This document shows positions 16,952 through 25,612 of a stretch of 64,000 bases of DNA, piece by piece. The stretch is from contig NZ_BJDJ01000017.1 of NCBI RefSeq assembly GCF_005405085.1, positions 16,745-80,744 on the forward strand. Direction: 5' to 3'. The position numbers and the translations under genes were made by a program. This stretch comes from Lactiplantibacillus daowaiensis (lineage in GTDB: Bacteria > Bacillota > Bacilli > Lactobacillales > Lactobacillaceae). Numbering within the stretch: the stretch's first letter is position 1; every line of letters begins with the position of its first letter. The notes beneath the pieces were generated by a model. It did not search any database. It was not told where the DNA came from and was given only the letters and a program-made list of their open reading frames with translations.

Positions 16952-18946
16952 CTATGCGGCTTGTTCACCTAAATGTTTCTTCTTTGGTGCCGTTTTAACA
17001 TTTTTAACATCGGCATCGGAGAACCCAAACATATACGTTAAGGTGAAGGAGACAATAATATCAACTAATGATGCAATCCAGAAGCCCCAGAAACTGAAGT
17101 CGAGTCCCTTTGGATTGACGAAGGACGTAAAGCCGATCAATGAACCGGCAAAGCCCCACATGTTAACATGCATCAGGCCGGTTAAGAAGCCCCCAACGGC
17201 ACCACCAATGCTGGCAGTGACGAAGGCCCGACCATATTTCAAGTTAATCCCATACATTGCGGGTTCAGTAACCCCAGAGAAAGCTGAAATCGTTGCTGGC
17301 CAAGCCAATTCTTTGATGCTGGCTACTTTAGACTTCATGGCAATCGCTAAGACGGCCCCACCTTGAGCGACCATCGTTGCTGAAACAATCGCATTTAAAT
17401 AACTGTGACCAGTTGTGGCAATATCGTTGGCCACGATTGGAATAATCGCCCAGTGTAACCCAAAGATAACCAACACTTGATAAAAGCCCCCGATGATCAA
17501 CCCAGAGATGGCTGGACTCAGTTCGTAAATCTTAACAATACCCAGTGCCAAAGCGCCAGATAAAGCAGTAATGATTGGGCCAAGGAAGAGTAAGATCACC
17601 CCAGAAATTAGTACAACTTCAAGTAATGGGACAAAGATCATCCGTAAGACGGTTGGAATCACCCGTTTGAGCCATGGTTCCAACTTAGCTGCTAACCAGG
17701 CCCCAGCAATCATTGGGAAGATCGAATACGTGTATGAAGCCACGTGAACTGGTAAGCCAAAGAAGTCAGCATTGATCGCCATCCCTAATAGGTGACTCGT
17801 AACTTTACCGGTCGTCGCAATATTCACGATGGCTGGATAAGTCAGCACCCCACCGACGATCCCCATGATAATTGGATCTGAGCCTAATTTCTTAGCGGCG
17901 GTAAACCCAACGAAGATTGGCAGGAAGTAAAAGACTGAATCGCCCATCGCATTAATGATGACGTAAGTTGGTGCCGTTGCGGAGACAATCTTAAAGGAAG
18001 TCAGTAAGGCTAAGACCCCTTTTAAGATCCCGGAAGCAGCCAACAAGCCAATCACTGGAATCATGGAGCCCGTGATGACCCCGATCAAGGCACTAAAACT
18101 ATGTTTAACTTTTTGCCAAGGCGTCATCTTTTTCCATGCGGCTTTATTGGCTTCTTTTTCCATCGCGACCATTGACGCATCGTCATCCCCAAAACCAGGG
18201 CCGAGTTGCTTAACGACAGCATCATAAACATCGGTAACCGCTGGGCCAATCACAACTTGGTATTGACCACCAGCTTTCGCCACATCAATGACCCCTTTTA
18301 AGTTCCGAATCGTATCATCGTTGGCTTTAGCTTCATCTTTCAAATAGAACCGTACCCGGGTGATACAGTGAATCACACTCTTCACATTATCAGCGCCACC
18401 GATATTTTCAATAATTTGCGTCGCTAACTGGTCATATTTATCACCAGTAGCAGCGGTCGCAACGGGCTTTTTTTCTTCGGCCGCTTTTAAGTCAACTTCA
18501 GCACCAACGGCCCCAGCTTTAACGGCGCCCAACTTAGGTGCTAATTGCGACACTTTGTCGTTTGAGTTCGTGACTGCCAAAATCACGGTTGTTTGTTTAC
18601 CGGCCGTTTGAATCGCCGCTAAGTCCATCGTCCCGATGGCATCGCCAGCCCGAACTTCATCGCCCACTTTAATATTCAGCTTAAATGGTGGATTATCCTT
18701 TAATTCCACCGTATCAATCCCTAAATGCACCAAAACTTCCAAACCATCGGCGGTCGTAAATCCAATCGCATGTAAAGTTGCCGCCACCATCGTAATCTTA
18801 CCGGTTACTGGTGCGACCACTTGATCCTGGTCTGGCTCAATCCCAAATCCTTGACCCATCATGCCTTGTGAAAAGACTGGGTCTTTAACTGTATTTAACG
18901 GGATAAGTTGTCCCGTAATTGGTGATACTAATTGCACTCGTTTCAT
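16952..18946 (-). CDS. treP: Trehalose-type PTS transporter EIIABC
   Basis: A 664-residue single-chain PTS permease in the order A-B-C. Residues 1-150 are a glucose-type EIIA with the phospho-histidine H74 in VLVHLGID; 170-255 are EIIB with the phospho-cysteine C194 in HCITRVRF; from about 280 on are the EIIC membrane domain segments (SALIGVITGSMIPVIGLLAASGILKG, ITEPAMYG-like GVTEPAMYGINLKYG). It imports and phosphorylates the sugar. The neighbouring phosphotrehalase makes trehalose the likely substrate. EIIA at the N-terminus is the less common order among beta-glucoside/trehalose permeases. The gene follows treA by 14 bp. Confidence 0.88.
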   Translation of the reverse strand: MKRVQLVSPITGQLIPLNTVKDPVFSQGMMGQGFGIEPDQDQVVAPVTGKITMVAATLHAIGFTTADGLEVLVHLGIDTVELKDNPPFKLNIKVGDEVRAGDAIGTMDLAAIQTAGKQTTVILAVTNSNDKVSQLAPKLGAVKAGAVGAEVDLKAAEEKKPVATAATGDKYDQLATQIIENIGGADNVKSVIHCITRVRFYLKDEAKANDDTIRNLKGVIDVAKAGGQYQVVIGPAVTDVYDAVVKQLGPGFGDDDASMVAMEKEANKAAWKKMTPWQKVKHSFSALIGVITGSMIPVIGLLAASGILKGVLALLTSFKIVSATAPTYVIINAMGDSVFYFLPIFVGFTAAKKLGSDPIIMGIVGGVLTYPAIVNIATTGKVTSHLLGMAINADFFGLPVHVASYTYSIFPMIAGAWLAAKLEPWLKRVIPTVLRMIFVPLLEVVLISGVILLFLGPIITALSGALALGIVKIYELSPAISGLIIGGFYQVLVIFGLHWAIIPIVANDIATTGHSYLNAIVSATMVAQGGAVLAIAMKSKVASIKELAWPATISAFSGVTEPAMYGINLKYGRAFVTASIGGAVGGFLTGLMHVNMWGFAGSLIGFTSFVNPKGLDFSFWGFWIASLVDIIVSFTLTYMFGFSDADVKNVKTAPKKKHLGEQAA

Positions 18947-18960
18947 CGCGATGTCCCCCT

Positions 18961-20613
18961 TTATTTGTCGCGTAATAAGGCAATTGACTGATATGGCTGT
19001 AAAGTAATAGCGTTACCGACGACCGCACGATCATAATTTGAGATCAACACGCGTGCCCCCACAAATTCCGGTGGCAATTCGACTGTCGTCTTACGCCCAT
19101 AAAAATTGTTAAGCACGGCTAATTGCTGAGTCGCGGTAGTTCGCAAGTAAGCGAGCACTTGCGGATGGTCCAACAAGAACGGTTGATAATCCCCATCAGC
19201 AACCACGGCGACCTGCTTTCTTAACTGAATTAACCGTTGGTAATAAGCAAAAATCTCCCCATGATCTAACTCGGCGGCGACATTAATCGTCGCTTGATTG
19301 GTTGGCTTTAACCACGGTGTCCCGGTCGTAAAGCCAGCCGTCTCGGGGGTCGCGTCCCATTGCATCGGGGTCCGCGCATTGTCCCGAGACTTAACATGCA
19401 CTAAGTGAAAGGCGGCACGGTCGCCGTGACCCTGTGCCCGTAACTGCTGATAAGCATTGTGTGATTCTACATCGACATAATCATCAATCGTGTGATAATG
19501 CGGATCCGTCATCCCAAGTTCTTCGCCCATATAGATAAACGGTGTCCCACGTAACAAATGAATCACCGTCGCTAACATTTCCGCCGATTTTTCACGGTAA
19601 TGCTCAGGATCACCGAACCGATTCAACGCCCGTGGTTGATCGTGATTGTTCCAAAATAATGCTTGCCAACCACCTGCAGCACTCATCCCTTGGGCCCACT
19701 CATTGATGATCTGTTTGAGGGCCATAAAATCAAATGGCCGGTCGGTCCACTTATTGTCATGGTCATAATCGACTTTTAAATGATGAAAGTTAAAGACCAT
19801 CGACAATTCATGGCGATCTGGTTGCGTATAAGCCACGCTATTGGCTAAAGTCGCCGAAGATAATTCACCCACGGTCACATCATGGGTATGCTGACCAAAG
19901 CTAGCGGCATTCAGCGCCTGTAAATACTCGTGAACAATGGGCCGATCCGTATACAACATCTTGCTACTCATCCCGGCTGGTGCATCTTGTAACTCGGCAT
20001 CTTTGCCGATGACGTTGATGACATCAAATCGGAACCCGCGGACCCCTTTAGCTTGCCAATAATTGACAATGTCCGCGGCTGCTTGGCGTACGGCCGGATT
20101 ATGCCAATCCAAATCGGCCTGCGATACATCGTAAAGATGCAAATAATACTGATCTGTCTCACCAAACTTGGCCCACGCAGAACCCCCAAACTTAGAATGC
20201 CAATTAGTTGGGGCACTGCCATCGGCTTTAGCGGGGCGAATATAATAATATTGCTGATACTTTTTATCACCCGCTAAGGCTTTTTGGAACCATTCATGTT
20301 GCGTTGACGTGTGATTAAACACCATGTCCAGCATGACGTCGATATTAACGGCATGTAACTGACGAACGAGTTCCTCAAAATCAGCCATGGTCCCAAACCG
20401 TGGGTCGATTTGATAATAGTCTTCGATATCGTAACCATTGTCATGCTGTGGTGATACAAAGAACGGGTTGAACCAAATCATATCGATATTCAACCGCGTT
20501 AAATATGGAATCTTGGCAATAATACCGGGAATATCCCCGATACCATCGCCATTGCTGTCGTAAAACGACTTTGGGTAAATCTGATAAATCACTTTTTGCG
20601 ATAGTCGCACCAT
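18961..20613 (-). CDS. treA: Alpha,alpha-phosphotrehalase (trehalose-6-phosphate hydrolase), GH13
   Basis: A 550-residue GH13 enzyme that splits trehalose 6-phosphate to glucose and glucose 6-phosphate in the cytoplasm. It starts VIYQIYPKSFYDSNGDGIGD and has SPQHDNGYDIEDYYQIDP, DMVFNHTSTQHEWF, nucleophile D197 in GFRFDVINV, acid E250 in TVGELSS and the third Asp D325 in NNHDQP. NWHSKFGGSAW and FHHLKVDY match B. subtilis TreA closely. It is the first gene of a two-gene operon with the PTS permease; no treR is adjacent. The start ATG has TTGGGGGG ahead. Confidence 0.93.
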   Translation of the reverse strand: MVRLSQKVIYQIYPKSFYDSNGDGIGDIPGIIAKIPYLTRLNIDMIWFNPFFVSPQHDNGYDIEDYYQIDPRFGTMADFEELVRQLHAVNIDVMLDMVFNHTSTQHEWFQKALAGDKKYQQYYYIRPAKADGSAPTNWHSKFGGSAWAKFGETDQYYLHLYDVSQADLDWHNPAVRQAAADIVNYWQAKGVRGFRFDVINVIGKDAELQDAPAGMSSKMLYTDRPIVHEYLQALNAASFGQHTHDVTVGELSSATLANSVAYTQPDRHELSMVFNFHHLKVDYDHDNKWTDRPFDFMALKQIINEWAQGMSAAGGWQALFWNNHDQPRALNRFGDPEHYREKSAEMLATVIHLLRGTPFIYMGEELGMTDPHYHTIDDYVDVESHNAYQQLRAQGHGDRAAFHLVHVKSRDNARTPMQWDATPETAGFTTGTPWLKPTNQATINVAAELDHGEIFAYYQRLIQLRKQVAVVADGDYQPFLLDHPQVLAYLRTTATQQLAVLNNFYGRKTTVELPPEFVGARVLISNYDRAVVGNAITLQPYQSIALLRDK

Positions 20614-20656
20614 GGTCCCCCCAAACCTGAGTTAAATTGAAGCCTCTTTAGGGTTA

Positions 20657-20716
20657 AGTAAAGCGGTTTCATTTCTTTATCGCATTCATCATACCGACCT
20701 TTTGCCCATCAGTCAA
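20657..20716 (-). promoter_or_regulatory. treA promoter with cre-like site
   Basis: On the reverse strand TTGACT (20716-20711) and TATGAT (20693-20688) are 17 bp apart. Downstream of the start point, at 20672-20657, lies ATGAAACCGCTTTACT, which matches the CcpA consensus WTGNNARCGNWWWCAW except at three positions, so catabolite repression as a roadblock is plausible but not proven. Confidence 0.6.
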
Positions 20717-20776
20717 ACAAAAGCGTAATATTTATTCGTTCATATTAAGGTTATACTGTTCAATTAATTAACTGAA

Positions 20777-21424
20777 CTAAAGAGCCAAGTGTTGCGTTGA
20801 TAAAAACGAGTTCGCAAAGTCGGCCGGCGTCTTCACCTGCTTGCCAAATTCCACGATCAACGCGTGCCATTCCCGGGCAGTGGCGAAATCATAGTCCCAA
20901 GCGGCCATAATCTCAGTTTGGGCTTTCAAATAAGGACGCGGTAACGCTTGGCCTAACCACGCAAACAGCCGGCGCAAATAAGTGTCGACAATAATCGTCG
21001 GATTATCAAAGACATACATGGAAAAGTAATCTGCCGTTTCATCGCCGATACCTGGTAAAGCTTTCAACTCCCGACGCACCTGTGCAGCCGGCAACTGGCG
21101 TAAAGTCGCTAAATCAAACTGATAGCGCCCCGCCCATTGTGCCAGACCTTGTAACGTCGGAACTTTTCGCGTATAGAATCCCGCTGGTCGCACTAACGTG
21201 GTTAAGTCCGCTGTCGACAACTGCAATAACGCTTGGGGCTCAAATTGCGTCGCTTGTTTTAAATTAGCCAACGCATAATCGACATTACGCCAATTGGTAT
21301 TTTGAACCAAGACGCCACCCCATAAAATCTCCCACGGCGTCTCAGCTGGTGCGATTCCTGGCTCTAACCAATGTTGTGGCCCCATATTAGTCAACATAAC
21401 TTGATATAATTCTGCAATCGTCAT
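20777..21424 (-). CDS. HhH-GPD DNA glycosylase (endonuclease III-like, no iron-sulfur cluster)
   Basis: A 215-residue base-excision repair glycosylase. The N-terminal ILWGGVLVQNTNWRNVDYAL matches the substrate-binding helix, and the helix-hairpin-helix is LKALPGIGDETADYFSMYVFDN followed by IIVDTYLRRL with the catalytic Asp. The Nth lysine (G-R-K-T-A) is replaced (G-D-E-T-A), so a lyase activity is unlikely, and the C-terminal four-cysteine cluster is absent. This is the small alkyl-base glycosylase type often annotated endonuclease III. Start ATG 21424 has AAAGGA 9 nt ahead. It is on the same strand as treA, 163 bp upstream of it. Confidence 0.85.
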   Translation of the reverse strand: MTIAELYQVMLTNMGPQHWLEPGIAPAETPWEILWGGVLVQNTNWRNVDYALANLKQATQFEPQALLQLSTADLTTLVRPAGFYTRKVPTLQGLAQWAGRYQFDLATLRQLPAAQVRRELKALPGIGDETADYFSMYVFDNPTIIVDTYLRRLFAWLGQALPRPYLKAQTEIMAAWDYDFATAREWHALIVEFGKQVKTPADFANSFLSTQHLAL

Positions 21425-21510
21425 TTCGTAACATCCTTTCACGTGACCTTTTAATGCCAGCATACCTTAATCCCTGCCGCCACTGGGTTTCAAAGTTCTA
21501 ACGACAAAAA

Positions 21511-21549
21511 AACGTGTGCCAGCCTAGAATGCTAGCACACGTTGATATC
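21511..21549 (-). terminator. Intrinsic terminator
   Basis: AACGTGTGCYAGC inverted repeat (21511-21523 with 21531-21543, one mismatch) with a run of seven T on the reverse strand. It ends the 80-residue protein/FMN reductase operon. Confidence 0.8.
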
Positions 21550-21567
21550 GTTTGAATGGCGTTGGTT

Positions 21568-21810
21568 TTAGCTACGTTTAACCGTCAAGACAATGTCAGC
21601 TTCTTTGCCAGCTGGCTTGACCGTTTCTTGATAGTTTAAATCAGCATCGTCAAATAATGTTTTGATTTCGGAACTGACTACTTCGAGGTCACGAGTATCC
21701 CCTTTTTGCCGTCGAATGTAGACCACGTATTGATCAGGTTGTTCTTCCAAATCATAGTTAACATCTTCATCGTTTAAAATCACATAGATTAACTTACGTT
21801 CATTGTTCAT
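21568..21810 (-). CDS. Small acidic hypothetical protein (80 residues)
   Basis: I recognise no family. The protein is soluble and acidic, with alternating strand-like stretches (RKLIYVILNDEDVNYDLEE, QYVVYIRRQKGDTRDLEVVSSEIKTLF, ADIVLTVKRS). It starts 26 nt after the FMN reductase stop with ribosome binding site GAGGGG and shares its terminator, so it is a genuine gene in that operon. The function may be linked to redox metabolism by position only. Confidence 0.7.
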   Translation of the reverse strand: MNNERKLIYVILNDEDVNYDLEEQPDQYVVYIRRQKGDTRDLEVVSSEIKTLFDDADLNYQETVKPAGKEADIVLTVKRS

Positions 21811-21836
21811 CCGAAATTACCCCTCAACTATTAGTT

Positions 21837-22394
21837 TTATGCTTCTTGAATACGAGCTAAGTCATGCGCAAACTGTAAGTAGTTGTGCATGCAGTGGTCA
21901 AGCCAATCAATTGATGCTTGGTCGGTTAAGTCACCATCATTATTGAACTTGTTTTGGACCGTGCCCATCAAATATTCATTGCCAGGTAACGCCCGTGCTG
22001 CCACACCGGGAGAATCCAAAATTTGTCGTAACGTGCCTTGTGCGCGAACGGTGCCCAAAGGCCCCATCGTTGCGCCCAAAATCATAACTGGTTTGCCTTT
22101 TAAAGGACGTTCGACCCGTGATAACCAATCGATGGCATTCGCCAAAACACCAGGAATACTATGATTGTATTCCGGTGTAACAAACATTACACCATCGGCC
22201 TTTAACACACTTTGTTTAAAGTCGTTGACGACGGCTGGGGCTTCTAATTCAATATCTTGGTCATAGAATGGCAAGTCCTTTAATACCGGGATACTAACTT
22301 CAATTTCGTCAGCATAACGCTGTTGCACAAATTCTGCTAATTTTTGATTATAGGATGCATGTCGGACACTGCCGACGAGGGCCACAATTTTCAT
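21837..22394 (-). CDS. NADPH-dependent FMN reductase family protein
   Basis: A 185-residue flavodoxin-fold reductase: KIVALVGSVRHASYNQKLA (phosphate-binding loop for FMN), VTPEYNHSIPGVLANAIDWLS (dimer/FMN contact), and KPVMILGATMGPLGTVRAQGTLRQIL. Such enzymes reduce free FMN, quinones, azo dyes or chromate with NAD(P)H. The same domain occurs fused in the large reductase at 30722, and the two share the E-Y-N/D-H-S/A-x-P and S-x-G-x-x-G-T-x-R-A-Q motifs. Ribosome binding site AAAGGAG. Confidence 0.9.
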   Translation of the reverse strand: MKIVALVGSVRHASYNQKLAEFVQQRYADEIEVSIPVLKDLPFYDQDIELEAPAVVNDFKQSVLKADGVMFVTPEYNHSIPGVLANAIDWLSRVERPLKGKPVMILGATMGPLGTVRAQGTLRQILDSPGVAARALPGNEYLMGTVQNKFNNDGDLTDQASIDWLDHCMHNYLQFAHDLARIQEA

Positions 22395-22625
22395 GGGGCG
22401 AACACTCCTTTAAGCTGTATTTACTTTAAGTATAACAGTTTTTTCGCTGCTCGGCGGAACCGGTTTCAAGTTCCCGTAACTTTTTTTCGGCAATCATGAA
22501 AAAGAATGTCAACTCATCGTTAGGCCATGTTTTCTTAACTTTTTTCAAAACTGAACATCCCACCCATCCCGTCACCAATCAGTCTGTTATACTACTGTAT
22601 AGAGAATTTGATCGGGGGTCTTAAT

Positions 22626-23876
22626 GTGTATTATCGTGGTGAAGCGCTAGATTTTGTGAATATGCTCCTCACGGACACGGCCGTGCCTTTAATGCGGTCA
22701 CGGCTGGTTTTTTCTAGCAAAATCGATATCGAACGGCTCAAAGCAGCCGTCTTATCCTCGGCGCAGATCGTCCCCGAGATTTTTGCCCACTATCAAGCAG
22801 ACCATAATCGCTTTGAAGTGACTAATCAACAAGTTGATGACTTAGTCATTGAAGCCCAAAGTCCGTATAGTCCGGAAAACTTTGATTTTAATTTTAATAC
22901 AGGACCGCAATTGCGGCTCTTTGTCATCCATCATGATCAATATGATGTTTTGCAGGCTTTTATGAGTCACCTATTGGCTGACAGTGTCGGCTTTAAAGAG
23001 TACTTATACTTATTAGCGCAAGCCTACAACCATGATGAGTTAACTGAACTTCAAAACGAACGTCGGTTGCGCCCGATCATTACGAAGATGCAACGGCAGT
23101 TCCAACGACCACGTAATCGTGCCGACTTACCTGGTAATGCCGTAAAATTACCCCATTATCAGGGCATTAACTTGCGACATGTCGGCCATATCATGTTGAC
23201 CAGCAAGCAATTTATGCGCGTTCGACAAGTCGCTAAAGCGCAAGATGTTGGCATTAGTGAGGCCATTTTAGCGGCTTATGCCAAAGCACTACAAGTCTTG
23301 ACGGGACATACGACGATCACGTTGCCGTATCCCATCAACTTCCGCCACTTTACCCCGGCCGTCGAAAATGTCACTCGAGTCGCTAACTTAACCGGGATGG
23401 TTTATCTCAATATCAAAGTCGATGTGGATGCCCCGTTTGCAGCGCTGGTCCAACACGTCCATGATTTATTGGCGGTTGAACGGGCACATGCCGCCTTCTT
23501 GTATCGCTTGGTTAATTTACAGAAGATGAACCACACGATGCCAGTTGGGCTAATGCGTAAGTTCACCCAACGCTGGTTAGCACAACAGCCGTTAACCTAT
23601 ACCAACTTTGGTGTCGTTGACCAACAAAAGCTGCATTTTCATGGCTTAACAGTTGTTAACTGTGTCTTTTCGGGGGCCTTTCGCCCAACACCGGCTATGG
23701 AGATCGCCGCCAGCACGTTTGCTGGAACGTGCACGTTGAGTTTTAACAGCATTGGCTCCGAGCGCGACTATCAATTAGGGATGAAGATTTTAGAAAATAT
23801 CCAAGCCCAATTATTGGTTTGGTCGCAATCAACCGTAGTCGCTACAGAAGTAACGGCCGCCAGCGATGAAAATTAA
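22626..23876 (+). CDS. Stand-alone condensation/acetyltransferase-fold protein
   Basis: About 416 residues starting at GTG 22626 with GGGGG 7 nt ahead. The fold is that of NRPS condensation domains and alcohol/chloramphenicol acetyltransferases: the H-x-x-x-D catalytic pair appears as SHLLADS (H115, D119), the first H of the usual HH is Ser and the Gly after D is Ser, and a late region NFGVVDQQKLHFHG plus PAMEIAASTFAGTCTLSFN matches the DFGW-like C-terminal half. There is no NRPS module nearby. It may transfer an acyl group to a small alcohol or amine, or be a lipid/PDIM-type acyltransferase relative; the substrate is unknown. Monocistronic; -10 TATACT near 22589. Confidence 0.7.
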   Translation: MYYRGEALDFVNMLLTDTAVPLMRSRLVFSSKIDIERLKAAVLSSAQIVPEIFAHYQADHNRFEVTNQQVDDLVIEAQSPYSPENFDFNFNTGPQLRLFVIHHDQYDVLQAFMSHLLADSVGFKEYLYLLAQAYNHDELTELQNERRLRPIITKMQRQFQRPRNRADLPGNAVKLPHYQGINLRHVGHIMLTSKQFMRVRQVAKAQDVGISEAILAAYAKALQVLTGHTTITLPYPINFRHFTPAVENVTRVANLTGMVYLNIKVDVDAPFAALVQHVHDLLAVERAHAAFLYRLVNLQKMNHTMPVGLMRKFTQRWLAQQPLTYTNFGVVDQQKLHFHGLTVVNCVFSGAFRPTPAMEIAASTFAGTCTLSFNSIGSERDYQLGMKILENIQAQLLVWSQSTVVATEVTAASDEN

Positions 23877-23883
23877 TGCTACT

Positions 23884-23914
23884 AAAAAGACGTTGTATCA
23901 ACAACGTCTTTTTT
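23884..23914. terminator. Bidirectional intrinsic terminator
   Basis: AAAAAGACGTTG / CAACGTCTTTTT with a 6-nt loop between convergent genes. Confidence 0.85.
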
Positions 23915-23924
23915 GATGCTCGGT

Positions 23925-24581
23925 TTATTTAGGAAACGGAATAATGATGGCTTTTTTAAGTTGCGTGCATGCGGGTTGATCTAGCAATTCCTCTTCTTCA
24001 TCATCAGCATAACCTTGCGCAACCATCGTCCCATTTTGCCCGGTCTGCCACTGTAAAGCGGGCGCCTGCACCACACTCATCAAGCCACCAGCTGCCAAAT
24101 TGACCCCATACTGCTTAAAGTTGGGCCAGATGCGAATCGGACTCGTCGTCGGTGCGGTGGTGACTTGTGCCAAGTCAGTAATTGTCACCATAATCTTGGT
24201 CACTGGTTGAAACGCTGACTTTAATAAGTTCGTTAATAAACCATCATACAGTCGAAAAATAGCACCGGCCGATGGCTGCCAGACCGGACGTCCGGCTTGC
24301 AACCAATTCAGACCAAATGTCAGGGCAATTTGTTGCTGACTAATATCCACTTCATTGGGGACCACCGCTAAAGTCGCAGCTGCTTGCTTAATGGCCGCAG
24401 CCTGTTGGTCACCATGTTGCACGGTGCAAAAAACAGTAAATCGTGGAAAACAACTCGTCAACGACGCTACATGATCGGCGGTTAGCGCTGTACTGGCCGC
24501 TAAGACTGCCGACAAACCTAGTTGATACCACCGTTCATAGCGAACCCGTGCGATTGGTAAAGCTGGCACAATTTGGGTCAT
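23925..24581 (-). CDS. Hypothetical protein, 218 residues
   Basis: No family recognised. ATG 24581 has a strong GGAGGTG ribosome binding site 6 nt ahead. The protein is soluble with no signal peptide. It contains an Ala-rich helical region (TALTADHVASLTSCFPRFTVFCTVQHGDQQAAAIKQAA), a central PVWQPSAGAIFRLYDG stretch, a TKIMVTITDLAQ strand, and an acidic DDEEEELLDQP segment near the end. Monocistronic. Codon use looks like that of the neighbours. Confidence 0.6.
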   Translation of the reverse strand: MTQIVPALPIARVRYERWYQLGLSAVLAASTALTADHVASLTSCFPRFTVFCTVQHGDQQAAAIKQAAATLAVVPNEVDISQQQIALTFGLNWLQAGRPVWQPSAGAIFRLYDGLLTNLLKSAFQPVTKIMVTITDLAQVTTAPTTSPIRIWPNFKQYGVNLAAGGLMSVVQAPALQWQTGQNGTMVAQGYADDEEEELLDQPACTQLKKAIIIPFPK

Positions 24582-24769
24582 CACCCTCACCTCCGATTCC
24601 CGATTTAGCTAAGCTTAGTCTAGGCGACGACAATTGAACTGACAAGGGTTTCTGGCAAAGTCATTATTAAGTTTAGTAAAAAGTTCAACCGGCTAACGTT
24701 TCTAAATTGGAATCCTTCTAAAAAGTGTGGTTTAATAAGGGTGAATCTTAACAAAGGAGGGACCGTATC

Positions 24770-25255
24770 GTGGCAATCGATATGCTAAATCAAGCGATCC
24801 AACAATTAAAAGACCACAAGATTCGGGTGACCCCCCAACGTCAGATTATCTTGACATACTTGGTCACCCATCATAATCATCCATCTGTCGAAACGATCTA
24901 TCAAGATCTTGACACCCAGCTACCAAACTTGAGTTTGGCGACTGTTTATAACACTTTAAAATTATTCGTTGATTTGGGCATCGTTATTGAACTTCAAAAT
25001 GGTGATGCTGGTACCCATTACGACTTTTTCGGCCGGCCACACTATCATGTCGTCTGTGACAACTGTGGTAAGATTACCGATGTCTTTGAACCAGATTTAA
25101 GTAGTGTTGAAACTAAAGCGGCTGAGCTCTCTGGTTACTTGGTCACGAGTCATAATATGGAAGTCTACGGTTTGTGTCCTGACTGTCAAAAACTTTTGGG
25201 TGTCACGCAAACGGCTGACTTGAAGCGGTTAAACTTAACCCATTCTGAACCGTAG
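24770..25255 (+). CDS. perR: Peroxide-responsive Fur-family repressor PerR
   Basis: A 161-residue Fur-family protein. The winged helix is IRVTPQRQIILTYLVTHHNHPSVETIYQDL, with LATVYNTLKLF as recognition helix. The structural zinc site is C96-x-x-C99 and C136-x-x-C139. The regulatory ligand set H37, D85, H91, H93 and D104 falls at the same numbers as in B. subtilis PerR; D85 is the PerR hallmark, so an iron-based peroxide sensor is likely. The GTG start has AAAGGAGG at a 9-nt spacing. Targets would be oxidative-stress genes. Confidence 0.88.
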   Translation: MAIDMLNQAIQQLKDHKIRVTPQRQIILTYLVTHHNHPSVETIYQDLDTQLPNLSLATVYNTLKLFVDLGIVIELQNGDAGTHYDFFGRPHYHVVCDNCGKITDVFEPDLSSVETKAAELSGYLVTSHNMEVYGLCPDCQKLLGVTQTADLKRLNLTHSEP

Positions 25256-25263
25256 CTAACACA

Positions 25264-25300
25264 AAAGCGTCGACCGTTTTAATTGGTCGACGCTTTACTT
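25264..25300. terminator. Intrinsic terminator between perR and the small membrane protein gene
   Basis: Perfect 12-bp repeat AAAGCGTCGACC / GGTCGACGCTTT with a 9-nt AT-rich loop; T-runs are short on both sides. Confidence 0.7.
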
Positions 25301-25313
25301 TTCTCATAAATCA

Positions 25314-25544
25314 TTAATCACGACTCTGACCAAATGCGAAGTACAGCCATGGCCCAATTGGTTGCACAAATGCAAGCAAGAACCAACCAATCTTATGACC
25401 ACGACGAACTGATTTAGCCCGGATAATATCTGCGATCACGATACTTGTCGCTGCAAATTCAAAAGCCGCAAAGGGCGCTATGCGTTGCCGCACGTGCCGT
25501 GAAAGTTGATGACGTTGTGCATGAGCTTGCCAACGTGATGACAT
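25314..25544 (-). CDS. Small PLDc_N-type membrane protein
   Basis: A 76-residue protein with two hydrophobic segments (AAFEFAATSIVIADIIRA and GWFLLAFVQPIGPWLYFAFG). The second has the I-G-W-x-x-x-x-x-x-x-P-I-G-P-W-x-Y-x-x-x-G signature of the phospholipase D N-terminal (PLDc_N) module, which occurs alone or in front of cardiolipin synthases. ATG 25544 sits 8 nt behind GAGGAGG; the longer frame upstream is not needed. Function unknown. Confidence 0.75.
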   Translation of the reverse strand: MSSRWQAHAQRHQLSRHVRQRIAPFAAFEFAATSIVIADIIRAKSVRRGHKIGWFLLAFVQPIGPWLYFAFGQSRD

Positions 25545-25612
25545 TGTCATCGCCTCCTCATCGAGTTTGCCATCATTATACGCCGTTCGCCATGCAAACG
25601 CTATCACGTCTT

